From Salinirussus salinus (GTDB taxonomy: Archaea; Halobacteriota; Halobacteria; Halobacteriales; Haloarculaceae), in NCBI RefSeq assembly GCF_009831455.1, contig NZ_WOWO01000002.1:124001-188000 (forward strand): a stretch of 64,000 bases of DNA, read 5' to 3'. The notes beneath the pieces are model-generated. The model was given only the letters and a program-made list of their open reading frames with translations, was not told the origin of the DNA and ran no database searches. This document shows, one piece after another, positions 16,346 to 24,654 of this stretch; position 1 is the stretch's first letter, and each line of letters begins with the position of its first letter. Both the position numbers and the translations under genes were made by a program.

Positions 16346-16418
16346 CGGGCGTGGCGGGATTCGAACCCGCGATCGAGGGGTTAGGAACCCCTCGCCCTGT
16401 CCGCTAGGCCACACGCCC
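16346..16418 (-). tRNA. tRNA-Arg (anticodon CCT)
   Basis: 73 nt. A 7-bp acceptor stem pairs GGGCGTG with CACGCCC. The anticodon stem is AGGGG/CCCCT around loop TTCCTAA, giving anticodon CCT (reads AGG, Arg). The T-arm is GCGGG-TTCGAAT-CCCGC, the variable loop is 5 nt, and no CCA is encoded. No intron seen. Oligo-T follows on the - strand. The 3' end is repeated at 16191-16211. Confidence 0.95.
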
Positions 16419-16506
16419 CACCGGGTTCTACGACCGGCCGACCAAAACGGTTGGTGACTCGCCGGAGGTGAGCACTCTTAAGACCCGCCGTCCGCTTTCC
16501 CCGTGC

Positions 16507-17592
16507 ATGGAACCGCGGGACCTCTCCGCTCACGTCGCCTACAGCGCCGGCAGGGGGATCGAGGAGGTGGCCAGGGACCTGGGCATGGAGCCCGAAGATC
16601 TGGTCAAACTCTCCTCCAACGAGAACCCCTTCGGCCCCAGCCCCGCCGCCGTCGAGGCCGTCCGCGAGGCCGCCCCCGACCTCCACGTCTACCCCAAGGC
16701 CGTCCACACCGACCTGACCGACGCGCTGGCCGAAGAGTTCGACCTCGGCCCGGCGCAGGTCTGGCTCTCCCCCGGCGCCGACGGCGCGCTCGACCTGCTT
16801 GCCCGCGCGTTCATCGACCCCGGCGACCGCGTGCTCGTCCCCGAGCCCGGCTTCGCATACTACCCGATGAGCGCCCGCTACACCCACGCCGAGGTCGACA
16901 GCTACGAGCTCTCGAAGGCCGACGACTTCGCCCAGTCACCCGACTCCATCCTGGAGGCCTACGACGGCCACCGCGTGGTCTACCTCACGACCCCGCACAA
17001 CCCCACCGGCAGCGAGGTCTCCCTGCCGGACGTCGAGGCGGTCGCCGACCGGACCGACGAGGAGACGCTCGTCGTCGTCGACGAGGCCTACGGGGAGTTC
17101 AGCGAGGCACCCAGCGCCCGCCGGCTGCTCGAGGACCGCGAGGACGTCGCCGTCCTGCGGACCTTCTCGAAGGCCTACGGCCTGGCGGGGCTGCGGGTGG
17201 GCTACGCGCTCGTCCCCGAGGAGTGGGCCGACGCCTACGAACTCGTCAACACCCCCTTCGCGGTCAACTCGGTGGCCTGCCGGGCCGGGCTGGCCGCGCT
17301 GGAGGACGACGACCACGTCGAGCGGACCGTCGAGACCACGCGGTGGGCCCGCGAGTACATGCACGAACACCTCGACGCCCACACCTGGGAGAGCGGGGGC
17401 AACTTCGTGCTCGTGGAGGTCGGCGACGCGGCCGCCGTCGCCGAGGCCAGCCAGCGCCAGGGGGTCATCATCCGGGACTGCACCAGCTTCGGCCTGCCGG
17501 ACTGCGTCCGGGTTTCCTGTGGCACCCGCGAGGAAACCCGCGAGGCCGTCGCCGTGCTGAACGACGTGCTCGCGGAGGTGCTTGCCGGGTGA
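16507..17592 (+). CDS. hisC: Histidinol-phosphate aminotransferase
   Basis: 361 residues, normal for HisC, a PLP enzyme converting imidazole-acetol phosphate to L-histidinol phosphate in histidine synthesis. Visible pieces are the N-terminal LSSNENPFGPSPAA, TTPHNPTGSE (substrate and PLP contacts), VVVDEAYGEF (PLP Asp and Tyr), the PLP-Lys motif TFSKAYGLAGLRVGY, and the C-terminal VRVSCGTREE with the carboxylate Arg. ATG 16507 lies 29 nt after a CTTAAG motif, so it is probably leaderless; the open frame starts upstream at 16468 but lacks support. The stop overlaps the next start (GTGA), giving an operon with the AK6-type kinase and a CDP-alcohol transferase. Confidence 0.95.
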   Translation: MEPRDLSAHVAYSAGRGIEEVARDLGMEPEDLVKLSSNENPFGPSPAAVEAVREAAPDLHVYPKAVHTDLTDALAEEFDLGPAQVWLSPGADGALDLLARAFIDPGDRVLVPEPGFAYYPMSARYTHAEVDSYELSKADDFAQSPDSILEAYDGHRVVYLTTPHNPTGSEVSLPDVEAVADRTDEETLVVVDEAYGEFSEAPSARRLLEDREDVAVLRTFSKAYGLAGLRVGYALVPEEWADAYELVNTPFAVNSVACRAGLAALEDDDHVERTVETTRWAREYMHEHLDAHTWESGGNFVLVEVGDAAAVAEASQRQGVIIRDCTSFGLPDCVRVSCGTREETREAVAVLNDVLAEVLAG

Positions 17593-18107
17593 GAGTCGCC
17601 GTCACCGGTACGCCGGGTACGGGCAAGACCACAGCAACCGAGCGTCTCGCGGCGGACGGCGACGTCGACCTCGAGGTGATCCACCTCAACGACGTCATCC
17701 GGGAGGAGGGGTTCACCACCGGGCGCGACGACCAGCGGGACACGCTCGTGACGAATATCGACGCGGTCGCCGACTGGCTCGCGGACCGCGAGGAGGTGCT
17801 CTTCGAGTCCCACCTCGCCCACCACTTCGCGGCCGACCGCGTGGTCGTCCTGCGGTGCCACCCAGGGGAGATCGAGGCCCGGCTCCGCGAGCGGGGCGAG
17901 CCTGACTCGACCGTCGCGGAGAACGCCGAGAGCGAGGCGCTGGACGTCGTGCTCGCGGAGGCAGTCGAGCGCCACGGCGAGGACCGGGTCTACGAGGTCG
18001 ACACCACCGACCTGTCGCCCGCGGACGTGGCGGCCGCCATCGGCTCGGTGGTCGCGGGCGAGCGCGAGCCGAGTGCGGGCACGGTCTCCTTCGTCGACTA
18101 CCTATGA
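17589..18107 (+). CDS. Adenylate kinase AK6/Fap7-type NTPase
   Basis: 172 residues from GTG 17589, overlapping the hisC stop. P-loop GTPGTGKTT at residues ~7-15, then HLNDVIREEGF and a DTLVTNIDAVADWL segment, VLFESHLAHHF, a lid-like LRCHPGEIEARLRERG, and a C-terminal VYEVDTTDLSP. This is the AK6/Fap7 (hCINAP) pattern: a small nucleotide kinase that in yeast and archaea also helps late 30S/40S maturation with uS11. The true adenylate kinase (with zinc lid) is at 33.0 kb, so this gene is not the main AMP kinase. The stop overlaps the next start (ATGA). Confidence 0.85.
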   Translation: MRVAVTGTPGTGKTTATERLAADGDVDLEVIHLNDVIREEGFTTGRDDQRDTLVTNIDAVADWLADREEVLFESHLAHHFAADRVVVLRCHPGEIEARLRERGEPDSTVAENAESEALDVVLAEAVERHGEDRVYEVDTTDLSPADVAAAIGSVVAGEREPSAGTVSFVDYL

Positions 18108-18712
18108 CGCTGGACCGCTTTCGCTCCGTCGCCGACCGGGTGGTCGCCCCCTTCGTGGCCGCCGCCGAGCGGGTCGGTCTCACCCCAGACGGCGTCAGCG
18201 TCGTCGCGTTCGCGGCCGCCGCGGCCGCCGGGGTCTGCTTCGGGCTCGCTGGCGGGAACGCCACCCTCTATCCGGTGGGCGCGCTGCTGGTGATGATAAA
18301 CGGGTGGCTGGACGTGCTCGACGGGGCGCTGGCCCGCGAGCTCGGGACGGACTCGCGGGCGGGTGACCTGCTCGACCACGTGCTGGACCGCTACGCCGAC
18401 ATCGTCGTCATCGCCGGGCTCGCCGCGGGCATCGACCGCTACGGGGTCGGCGTCGCGGCTGTGACGGGCGTGCTGATGACCTCCTACCTCGGGACGCAGG
18501 CGCAGGCGGTCGACCTCGACCGCGTCTACGGCGGGCTCCTGGGGCGGGCTGACCGGCTCGTGCTCGTCACCGTCGTCACGGCGGTGACGCCGTTCGTGGA
18601 CCTGACGGCCGCCGGGCTGGGGCCGGTCGGCTGGCTACTCGTCCTCTTTGCCGTCGTCGGTCACCTCACCGCACTCCAGCGCTTCTATCTCTCGATGCGG
18701 GCGCTGCGGTAG
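18104..18712 (+). CDS. CDP-alcohol phosphatidyltransferase
   Basis: 202 residues with about five to six membrane segments. The catalytic CDP-OH-P motif is complete: DGALAR, 8 residues, G, DLLDHVLD, matching D-G-x2-A-R-x8-G-x3-D-x3-D with all metal and substrate Asp residues. Family members transfer a phospho-alcohol head group from CDP-lipid at the membrane. In archaea the closest roles are archaetidylinositol-phosphate, archaetidylserine or archaetidylglycerol-phosphate synthesis; the head group cannot be set here. It overlaps the upstream kinase by ATGA, making a hisC-kinase-transferase operon. Confidence 0.87.
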   Translation: MTLDRFRSVADRVVAPFVAAAERVGLTPDGVSVVAFAAAAAAGVCFGLAGGNATLYPVGALLVMINGWLDVLDGALARELGTDSRAGDLLDHVLDRYADIVVIAGLAAGIDRYGVGVAAVTGVLMTSYLGTQAQAVDLDRVYGGLLGRADRLVLVTVVTAVTPFVDLTAAGLGPVGWLLVLFAVVGHLTALQRFYLSMRALR

Positions 18713-18778
18713 TCGGAAGCCCCCCGCATGCGAGTGACCCGCTGCCGGCACGCTCCCCGGCAGCGGCCTGGCGTACGA

Positions 18779-18784
18779 TTTATC
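18779..18784 (+). promoter_or_regulatory. TATA-like box for aMBF1
   Basis: TTTATC about 28 nt before ATG 18808; consistent with a leaderless transcript. Confidence 0.55.
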
Positions 18785-18807
18785 CGGTGGGGTAGCCAAG
18801 CGGGAGT

Positions 18808-19335
18808 ATGGTCCAGTGTGAGATGTGCGGGGCCGAGACGTCCGACCCGAACCGCGTCAAGATCGAGGGAGCGGAGCTTGACGTGTGTGACAACTGCACG
18901 GAGTTCGGGACGGAGGTCCGCACCGAGGAGCCCTCCTCGACGTCGACGAAGTATTCGACGTCCAGTTCCGGCTCCAGTTCGTCGAGTGGGTCCTCCGGGG
19001 GCTCGACGGGCTCCTCGTCGGGCGGGGGCCGCCGGGACGACGTCTACGACGACCTCGAGGAACTCGCGCCGGACTACGGCGACCGGATCCGCGAGGCCCG
19101 CGAGGGGGCCGGGATGAGCCAGGAGGACCTCGCGAAACAGCTCAACGAGAAGGCCAGCCTGATCCGCAAGCTCGAACACGGCGACACCCTCCCCAGCGAC
19201 GACGTCCAGGGGAAGATCGAGCGGGCCCTGGAGGTCGACCTGACGGTCAGCGGCGGCGACGAGGACGCCGAGTGGAGCGGCGGCTCCTCGACGGGCGAGT
19301 ACACGCTCGGTGACGTGGTCGAACGCAAGGACTAG
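18808..19335 (+). CDS. Multiprotein bridging factor aMBF1 (zinc ribbon-HTH)
   Basis: 175 residues. The N-terminal zinc ribbon has CEMCGAE at residues 4-10 and CDNC. A Ser/Gly-rich disordered linker spans ~45-72. A Cro-type helix-turn-helix ([36 protein letters not shown]) occupies ~85-140, followed by an acidic tail with GEYTLGDVV. This is the archaeal MBF1 layout; aMBF1 associates with ribosomes and may link transcription or translation. The long Ser/Gly linker is unusual in length but common in haloarchaea. It is a separate transcript, judged from its own TATA and the 95-bp gap after the lipid gene. Confidence 0.9.
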   Translation: MVQCEMCGAETSDPNRVKIEGAELDVCDNCTEFGTEVRTEEPSSTSTKYSTSSSGSSSSSGSSGGSTGSSSGGGRRDDVYDDLEELAPDYGDRIREAREGAGMSQEDLAKQLNEKASLIRKLEHGDTLPSDDVQGKIERALEVDLTVSGGDEDAEWSGGSSTGEYTLGDVVERKD

Positions 19336-19370
19336 GAAACCTATTTGCCCGGCCCGGCCGCCCACCCCGT

Positions 19371-20015
19371 ATGTTCGTTCTCGTCAACCTGAAGGCCTAT
19401 CCGTGTGACCCGGTCGCAGTCGCCGAGGCGGCGGCCGCGGTCGACGCCGGGGCCGACGCGACTGTTGCGGTCGCCCCGCAGGCCGCTCACCTCGAGCGCG
19501 TCGCCGCGACGGGCGCCGACGCCTGGGCCCAGCACGTCAGTCCCGTCGCCGGCGGCAGCCACACCGGCAGCACGCTCGCGGAGGCGGCCGCCGACGCCGG
19601 CGCCACTGGGACACTACTCAATCACTCCGAGCGCCGCCTGACACTCGCCGACATCGACGCTGCCCTCGACGCAGCGGGTCGTGCCGGTCTCGGGACCGTG
19701 GTCTGTGCGAACAATCCCGACCAGGTCGCGGCCGCCGCGGCACTCGGCCCCGACGCGGTCGCCGTCGAGCCGCCGGAGCTCATCGGTACGGGCACGCCGG
19801 TCAGCGGCGCGGACCCCGACATCGTCGAGGACGCGGTCGCCGCCGCGGAGCGCGTCGACCCCGACGTCGACGTCTACTGCGGCGCCGGGATCTCGACCGG
19901 CGAGGACGTGGTTGCGGCCCGCGAGCTGGGGGCCGACGGCGTGCTCCTCGCGAGCGGCGTCGCGAAGGCCGAGGACCCACGGGCGGCGCTCGAGGCCCTG
20001 GTCGACCCGCTGTAA
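19371..20015 (+). CDS. tpiA: Triosephosphate isomerase (archaeal short type)
   Basis: 214 residues, the short archaeal form that is usually tetrameric. It interconverts dihydroxyacetone phosphate and glyceraldehyde-3-phosphate. Catalytic residues can be seen: Lys in VNLKAYP, His in LNHSERR, and Glu in [12 protein letters not shown]. The phosphate-binding end reads [11 protein letters not shown] and [17 protein letters not shown] 19371 follows a CTATTT motif by ~29 nt, so it is leaderless. It is convergent with the HerA-type gene, 19 bp apart. Confidence 0.95.
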   Translation: MFVLVNLKAYPCDPVAVAEAAAAVDAGADATVAVAPQAAHLERVAATGADAWAQHVSPVAGGSHTGSTLAEAAADAGATGTLLNHSERRLTLADIDAALDAAGRAGLGTVVCANNPDQVAAAAALGPDAVAVEPPELIGTGTPVSGADPDIVEDAVAAAERVDPDVDVYCGAGISTGEDVVAARELGADGVLLASGVAKAEDPRAALEALVDPL

Positions 20016-20034
20016 GGCCACCCGCCACGACGGC

Positions 20035-21912
20035 TCAGTCCAGAACCGTCTCCTCGATGGCTTCGACGTAGGCGTCGAGTTCGTCCCCGGTCGCCCCGTC
20101 CAGTTCCTCGCGCAGGAGGTCCCGCAGCCGGTAGTCGTAGTAGCTGCGGCCGACGTGTTCGACGAGCCCGCGGGTCCGCAGCCGGCGGTTGTGGGCGTAG
20201 GCGTGGGTCCGGTCGCCGTCGCCGCCGGCCGCCAGGTGAGCGTCCAGCGGCGTCCCCGGTCCGGACTCGGCGTAGTGGGCGAGCATCTCCCGCGAGCGGG
20301 TGTCGAGCCCGCCGATCTCGGCCTTTAGTTCCCGGACGAGGAGGGGTTCCTCCCCGTCGCCGATCCCACCCGCCCGGCCGTCGCTCTCACCCGGCGACTC
20401 CTCTCCGGCCGTCACGCTCCAGTTGTCGGAGCCGCCCCCGCTCGCCATCTCGCCGACCGGGTCGCTCAGCGCTCCGAGCGTCGCCTCGGCGCTGAACGTC
20501 CCCGCGGCGTCCCCGCCAACCGCGTCGGCGACCGCACCCTCGTTCACCGCTCCGTTCGTCGACGGGCCCGCCGCCCCGTTCGCTCCGTTCGCGGCCGGCC
20601 CCTCGACGCTCGCGTCGCCGTTCGCGGCTCCCGGGTCCGCACTCTCGGTCACGGTCTCCATCGCCGCCGCGAAGGCGTCGCCCGTCTCGTCGTCTCCGAA
20701 CGGGTCCTCGCCGTTCTCCCCTGCAGTGGCCAGCGGCGTATCGTCGGCTTCTCCGGCCGCCGTGTCGCTCTCGGTTCCCGACGTGTCGGCGGGTTCGGCG
20801 ACCTCGCCGCGGCGCGCCCGGCGCTCGCGCATGCGCTCCTGCTCGGTGCGGCCGGGCGCGGCCCCGTCGGCCTGGTCGAGCAGGGCGTCGACGAACTGGT
20901 CGGCCATCCGGCTCAGGTCGCGGGCGTCCTGGAGTTCGGCCTCCAGTTCGGCGATCCGGGAGTTCTTCCGGTCCAGTTCCTCGCGGAGCTCCTCGATCCG
21001 TGTCTCGCGGGCCTGCTCCTCCTCGCTTATCTGTTCGAGCTCGGCCACGAGGTCCCCGCTCACGGACTTCAGGTCGGGGCGCTCGACGTCCTCCAGGCCG
21101 GGCGTCGCGCCGGCGTCGAAGGTCTGTTTGCGGTAGAACTGGACCCGGCGGACCGACTCGGACCAGTCCGTCATCAGAAAGCCCTCGCCGTCGTCGAGGT
21201 TCTCGACGGCGGTGGCGTACTCCCCGTCCAGCACGCGGCGGACGACGCTGGTGTCGTTGTCCCAGGTGAGCCGGTGCCAGAGCAGCCAGTCACACTGGGT
21301 GATGAAGTCCTTCTTGACGTCTGCCGGCCGCTGGCTGATGCCCACGACTCCGAGCCCGTGTTTCCGGCCGCGCTTGCCGATCTTGATCAGCATCTTCCCG
21401 CACTCCCCGACCGACCCGCCCTCGGGGATGTACTCGTGGACCTCCTCGACCAGAAGCAGGAAGGGCTGTTTCTGTTTTTTGGCTTTCGCGAAGAGGTGGC
21501 GTGCGACCGACGTCAGGACCGCCTCGGCCTCGCTCTCGTCGAGAAACGAGGAGACGTCCAGGATGATGGGGACGTTCTGCTCCAGCGCCAGCGAGGCGAG
21601 TTTCTCGGCGTGGTCCTCGCCGACCTGGATGTCACACTCCTCGTCGGCCCCGACGTGGAGGATCTCGTACTCCTCTTTCAGCCCGTAGTACTCGCCGTCG
21701 ATGTCGACGATGAACAGCCCGAAGCCGTTGTCGAGCAGCTTCTCGGCGACGACGCTCGCGGAGTTCGACTTCCCGCTGCCGCTCTTGCCGGTGATGAAGC
21801 CCCGACCGGTCAGCAGCTCCACGACCGGCAGGGACACTGGCGCCCCCGGCGTCCCGTCGTTGCCAGGCCCGTCACTGACATCGGCGACGGTGATCTCTTC
21901 GGTCTCTGCCAT
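20035..21912 (-). CDS. HerA-type ATPase with long disordered insert and C-terminal winged-helix-like domain
   Basis: 625 residues. The N-terminal ~300 residues are a HerA/DUF87 ATPase: Walker A GKSGSGKSNS, Walker B FLLLVEEVHEYI, sensor-like GISQRPADVKKDFITQ, and an arginine-containing GKRGRKHGLG. A coiled coil follows (~310-370), then ~150 residues of low-complexity text rich in Gly, Ala, Asn, Asp and Glu. The end (~530-625) looks like a helix-turn-helix (LDTRSREMLAHYAE, NRRLRTRGLVEHVG). HerA helicases work with NurA in DNA end resection. Here no NurA, Mre11 or Rad50 gene adjoins, so this is probably one of the stand-alone haloarchaeal HerA-like ATPases of unknown role. Confidence 0.85.
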   Translation of the reverse strand: MAETEEITVADVSDGPGNDGTPGAPVSLPVVELLTGRGFITGKSGSGKSNSASVVAEKLLDNGFGLFIVDIDGEYYGLKEEYEILHVGADEECDIQVGEDHAEKLASLALEQNVPIILDVSSFLDESEAEAVLTSVARHLFAKAKKQKQPFLLLVEEVHEYIPEGGSVGECGKMLIKIGKRGRKHGLGVVGISQRPADVKKDFITQCDWLLWHRLTWDNDTSVVRRVLDGEYATAVENLDDGEGFLMTDWSESVRRVQFYRKQTFDAGATPGLEDVERPDLKSVSGDLVAELEQISEEEQARETRIEELREELDRKNSRIAELEAELQDARDLSRMADQFVDALLDQADGAAPGRTEQERMRERRARRGEVAEPADTSGTESDTAAGEADDTPLATAGENGEDPFGDDETGDAFAAAMETVTESADPGAANGDASVEGPAANGANGAAGPSTNGAVNEGAVADAVGGDAAGTFSAEATLGALSDPVGEMASGGGSDNWSVTAGEESPGESDGRAGGIGDGEEPLLVRELKAEIGGLDTRSREMLAHYAESGPGTPLDAHLAAGGDGDRTHAYAHNRRLRTRGLVEHVGRSYYDYRLRDLLREELDGATGDELDAYVEAIEETVLD

Positions 21913-22029
21913 TTGTGTGACCTGGCGGAGCCGGCCACATAACTCTCCGTCAGACGCCCGGCAGACGGCCCGAGCGGTACGGTCCCGGGCAGGTCTCTCC
22001 GGGTCCGGACCGGAGAACGGCCGGCGCCG

Positions 22030-24279
22030 CTATCCGAACAGCCGCTGCCAGAGCGACCGGGCCCGGGAGCGTTCGGCCAGCACCACCGAGCAGTCGACCT
22101 CGTCGACCACGTCGAGCACCAGCGACCCCGAGACGAGCCGGGAGAGCAGCCCGCGCTCGGTCGCGCCGATCACCACGAGCGTGGCGTCCTCGGCCGCCCG
22201 CGCGATGGCGGTTTCGACGTCCCCGGTCTCGACGCGGAACTCGGCGTCCTCAAGGCTGTGTTCCTCGGCCCAGTTGGCGAGGAACTCCTTGCCGGCAGAC
22301 TCCTCGCCTTCGTCGGTGACGTGCAGGAGGGTCAGATCCGCGTCGAACTCCTCGCGCAGCGTCGCGGCGGTCTCCGCGGAGAGGTCGGAGTCGGGCCCGC
22401 CCGCGGTCGGCAGGAGGATCCGGTCGGGGTCGAACCCGCGGTCTTGGAAGACCAAGAAGTCACACGGCGGGTCCCCCGTGACCTCGTCGTAGGCGCTCTC
22501 CGCGCGGCCGGGCGAGCCGTGGGAGTCGCCGCCCCACCCCATCACCACCAGGTCGGCGTCGTAGGTCTCGGCGGCGTCGAACACCTCCTCGAAGGAGCGG
22601 TGGGAGATGACGGTGTGGGTTTCGACGGGGACGTCGAAGGGGGCGGCGTGCTCCTCTGCGTTTTTCAGGAGTTCCTTCGAGGTCTCGTCGATCCGGTCCA
22701 TGTGCTCGGCCGCCCCCGCAAGCGCCATCTGGTCGGGGACGGTGACGATGTGGGTCGCGACGACGGTCCCCCCGCGCTGTTTGGCGATCGCGGACGCGAG
22801 CGTGACGAGCGCCTTCTCGTGTCTGGGGTTGGCCAGCGGCACCATCACGCGGTACTCCCCGCCGTCGGGCTGGACCGCGCTGGCCGCCGAGACTGCGGGC
22901 TCGGGCATCTCGTCGGACCGGGAGAGGATGTACTCGCCGAGGATCCCCTGCTTGTCGGTCCGGGTCCGGGCGTAGACGAGATACCAGACGACCGCTGCGG
23001 CGGTGATCGCGAAGGTGAGCACCAGCGCGTCGCGCTCGACGAACACGAGCAGGGCGAAGGAGAACACCACTCCAAGTAGCGGCACCAGCGGGTACAGCGG
23101 CACCGTGAAGTCGGGGGCGTACTCCTCGGGATTCACGTAGCGCATGGCGACGAGCGCGACGTTCAACAGGCCGTAGATGACCAGGTGGAGTCCCGACGCG
23201 GCTCCCGACAGCAGCGTGAGTTCGCCCACGAGAATGAACAGGAGGATCAGGCCCCCGGTGATCGCGATGGCGCGGTAGGGCGTCCCGAACCGGGGGTGGA
23301 TCTCGTTGAGGTCCGGCGTGACGATCCGGTCCCGGCCCATCGCGAAGTTGATCCGCGAGGACGCGAGGATGGAGGCGTTGGCGCTCGAGGCGGTCGCGAG
23401 CAGCCCCCCGAAGAGCAGCGCCCCGCCCATCACGGCCCCCTGGAGGTACTCCGCGACTTCCACGACGGCGATGGGGTTCTCGCCGGTCTGGACGACGCTG
23501 GCGATGAAGCCGTCCGGGACGGCCGCGCTCATCACGACCAGCACGAGCGCGTAGATGACGGTGACGAGGACGACGCTGCCGATGACGGCCCGCGGGAGGT
23601 TCCGGCCGGGGTCTTTGATCTCCTCGGCGACGCTGGTGATCTGGACGAAGCCAAGGTAGGAGACGAAGATGAGGCCGGTGGTCTCGAGCGTCGCCGTGAC
23701 GCTGCGGGCGTCGGGGAGGTTCGCGGGGTCGGCCCGCAGCGTGCCCAGCAGCGTGAACACCGCGAGGATGGCCACCAGCAGGATGACGATGACGTTCTGG
23801 AGGCGGCCGGTCTCTTTCGCGCCGACGTAGTTGACCGCGACGAAGAAGGCCGCGGCCCCGAGCGCGATGACGGTCACGAACGGGAGCGTCACCACGCCGA
23901 GGTCGAACCCACCCGAGAGCCCGAAGATCCGGGCGATGTAGCGGCCGAAGCCGACCATATAGAAGGCGCTGGCGAAGGCGAGCCCGAGCCAGTTGGCCCA
24001 GCCGGCGACCGACCCGAACAGCGGGCCGAGCGCGTGGTTGACGTAGTAGTAGGCCCCGCCGGACCGGGGCATCGCCGTCCCGAGTTCGCTGGCCGAGAGC
24101 GCGGTGAACATGGCGATCACGCCGCCGAGCAGGAAGGCAACGGCCGCCAGCGACCCCGAGCGGAGCACGGCCTCCCCCGGCAACACGAAGATGCCGGCGC
24201 CGATCATCGTCCCGACGCCGATGGTCAGCGCGGCCAGCGGCCCCAGGTCTTTCGCGAGGTCCTCCTCGCCCGTGCTCAC
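22030..24279 (-). CDS. APC-family amino-acid permease fused to two universal-stress domains
   Basis: 749 residues from a GTG start. Residues ~10-430 form an APC transporter with about 12 membrane segments, opening with IGVGTMIGAGIFVLPG, the helix-1 substrate motif. The C-terminal ~300 residues are two tandem cytosolic UspA-type domains: EYRVMVPLANPRHEKALV with a DADLVVMGWGG end, then DRILLPTAGGPDSDLSAETA with LVVIGATERGLLSRLVSG (the ATP-type G-x2-G-x9-G-S loop). Such fusions are common in haloarchaea and suggest nucleotide- or stress-gated uptake. The substrate is not determinable. It is monocistronic and divergent from trkA. Confidence 0.9.
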   Translation of the reverse strand: MSTGEEDLAKDLGPLAALTIGVGTMIGAGIFVLPGEAVLRSGSLAAVAFLLGGVIAMFTALSASELGTAMPRSGGAYYYVNHALGPLFGSVAGWANWLGLAFASAFYMVGFGRYIARIFGLSGGFDLGVVTLPFVTVIALGAAAFFVAVNYVGAKETGRLQNVIVILLVAILAVFTLLGTLRADPANLPDARSVTATLETTGLIFVSYLGFVQITSVAEEIKDPGRNLPRAVIGSVVLVTVIYALVLVVMSAAVPDGFIASVVQTGENPIAVVEVAEYLQGAVMGGALLFGGLLATASSANASILASSRINFAMGRDRIVTPDLNEIHPRFGTPYRAIAITGGLILLFILVGELTLLSGAASGLHLVIYGLLNVALVAMRYVNPEEYAPDFTVPLYPLVPLLGVVFSFALLVFVERDALVLTFAITAAAVVWYLVYARTRTDKQGILGEYILSRSDEMPEPAVSAASAVQPDGGEYRVMVPLANPRHEKALVTLASAIAKQRGGTVVATHIVTVPDQMALAGAAEHMDRIDETSKELLKNAEEHAAPFDVPVETHTVISHRSFEEVFDAAETYDADLVVMGWGGDSHGSPGRAESAYDEVTGDPPCDFLVFQDRGFDPDRILLPTAGGPDSDLSAETAATLREEFDADLTLLHVTDEGEESAGKEFLANWAEEHSLEDAEFRVETGDVETAIARAAEDATLVVIGATERGLLSRLVSGSLVLDVVDEVDCSVVLAERSRARSLWQRLFG

Positions 24280-24644
24280 GGGGCGACCACTCCCGCTCTC
24301 GCGTCGTTTCCAGCTCCGCTGGCGACTTCGCGAGTGCGGCTCTCGCCGTCGGACGCTTCCGGGTTCACGCTATCGAGGAAGTCCGACGGCAGGATCCGGC
24401 CCGAGCGCCCGCTCATCGACCCGTCACTGTTTGCCCCATGTCAGCTACGACTGTACGTCGGGTGGCGGTCGGAGTCATACCGGGGGAGTCGGCCCGACGA
24501 CGCTTAAGGTTTCACGTCCGCCGCCGTCAGCGCGACCGTGCTCGGGCCTGTCCGCACGCCCGCGGACCCGACGGCGGGGACGCGCGGAATGGAAATCCAC
24601 TTACACGCCCCGGCGGAAGCCCCGCCAATGACGGTGACCGGGTC
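24280..24644. other. Intergenic region between permease and trkA
   Basis: 365 bp holding the divergent promoters. TTACA at 24601 and an eight-codon ORF (24628-24654) precede trkA. No other gene, repeat or RNA is recognised. Confidence 0.5.
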
Positions 24645-24654
24645 GTGCGCGTGA
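24628..24654 (+). CDS. Candidate eight-codon leader ORF before trkA
   Basis: ATG 24628 encodes MTVTGSCA and stops at TGA 24652-24654, overlapping in-frame trkA start candidates GTG 24645 and GTG 24651 (the latter as GTGA). A TTACA motif lies 27 nt upstream, so the leaderless first codon may belong to this ORF. Confidence 0.3.
   Translation: MTVTGSCA

Noticed and set aside
16086-16414. Several ORFs of 60-150 codons around tRNA-Arg
   Set aside because: They cross the tRNA and its repeats, are rich in Arg and Ser, and have no ribosome site or family resemblance.
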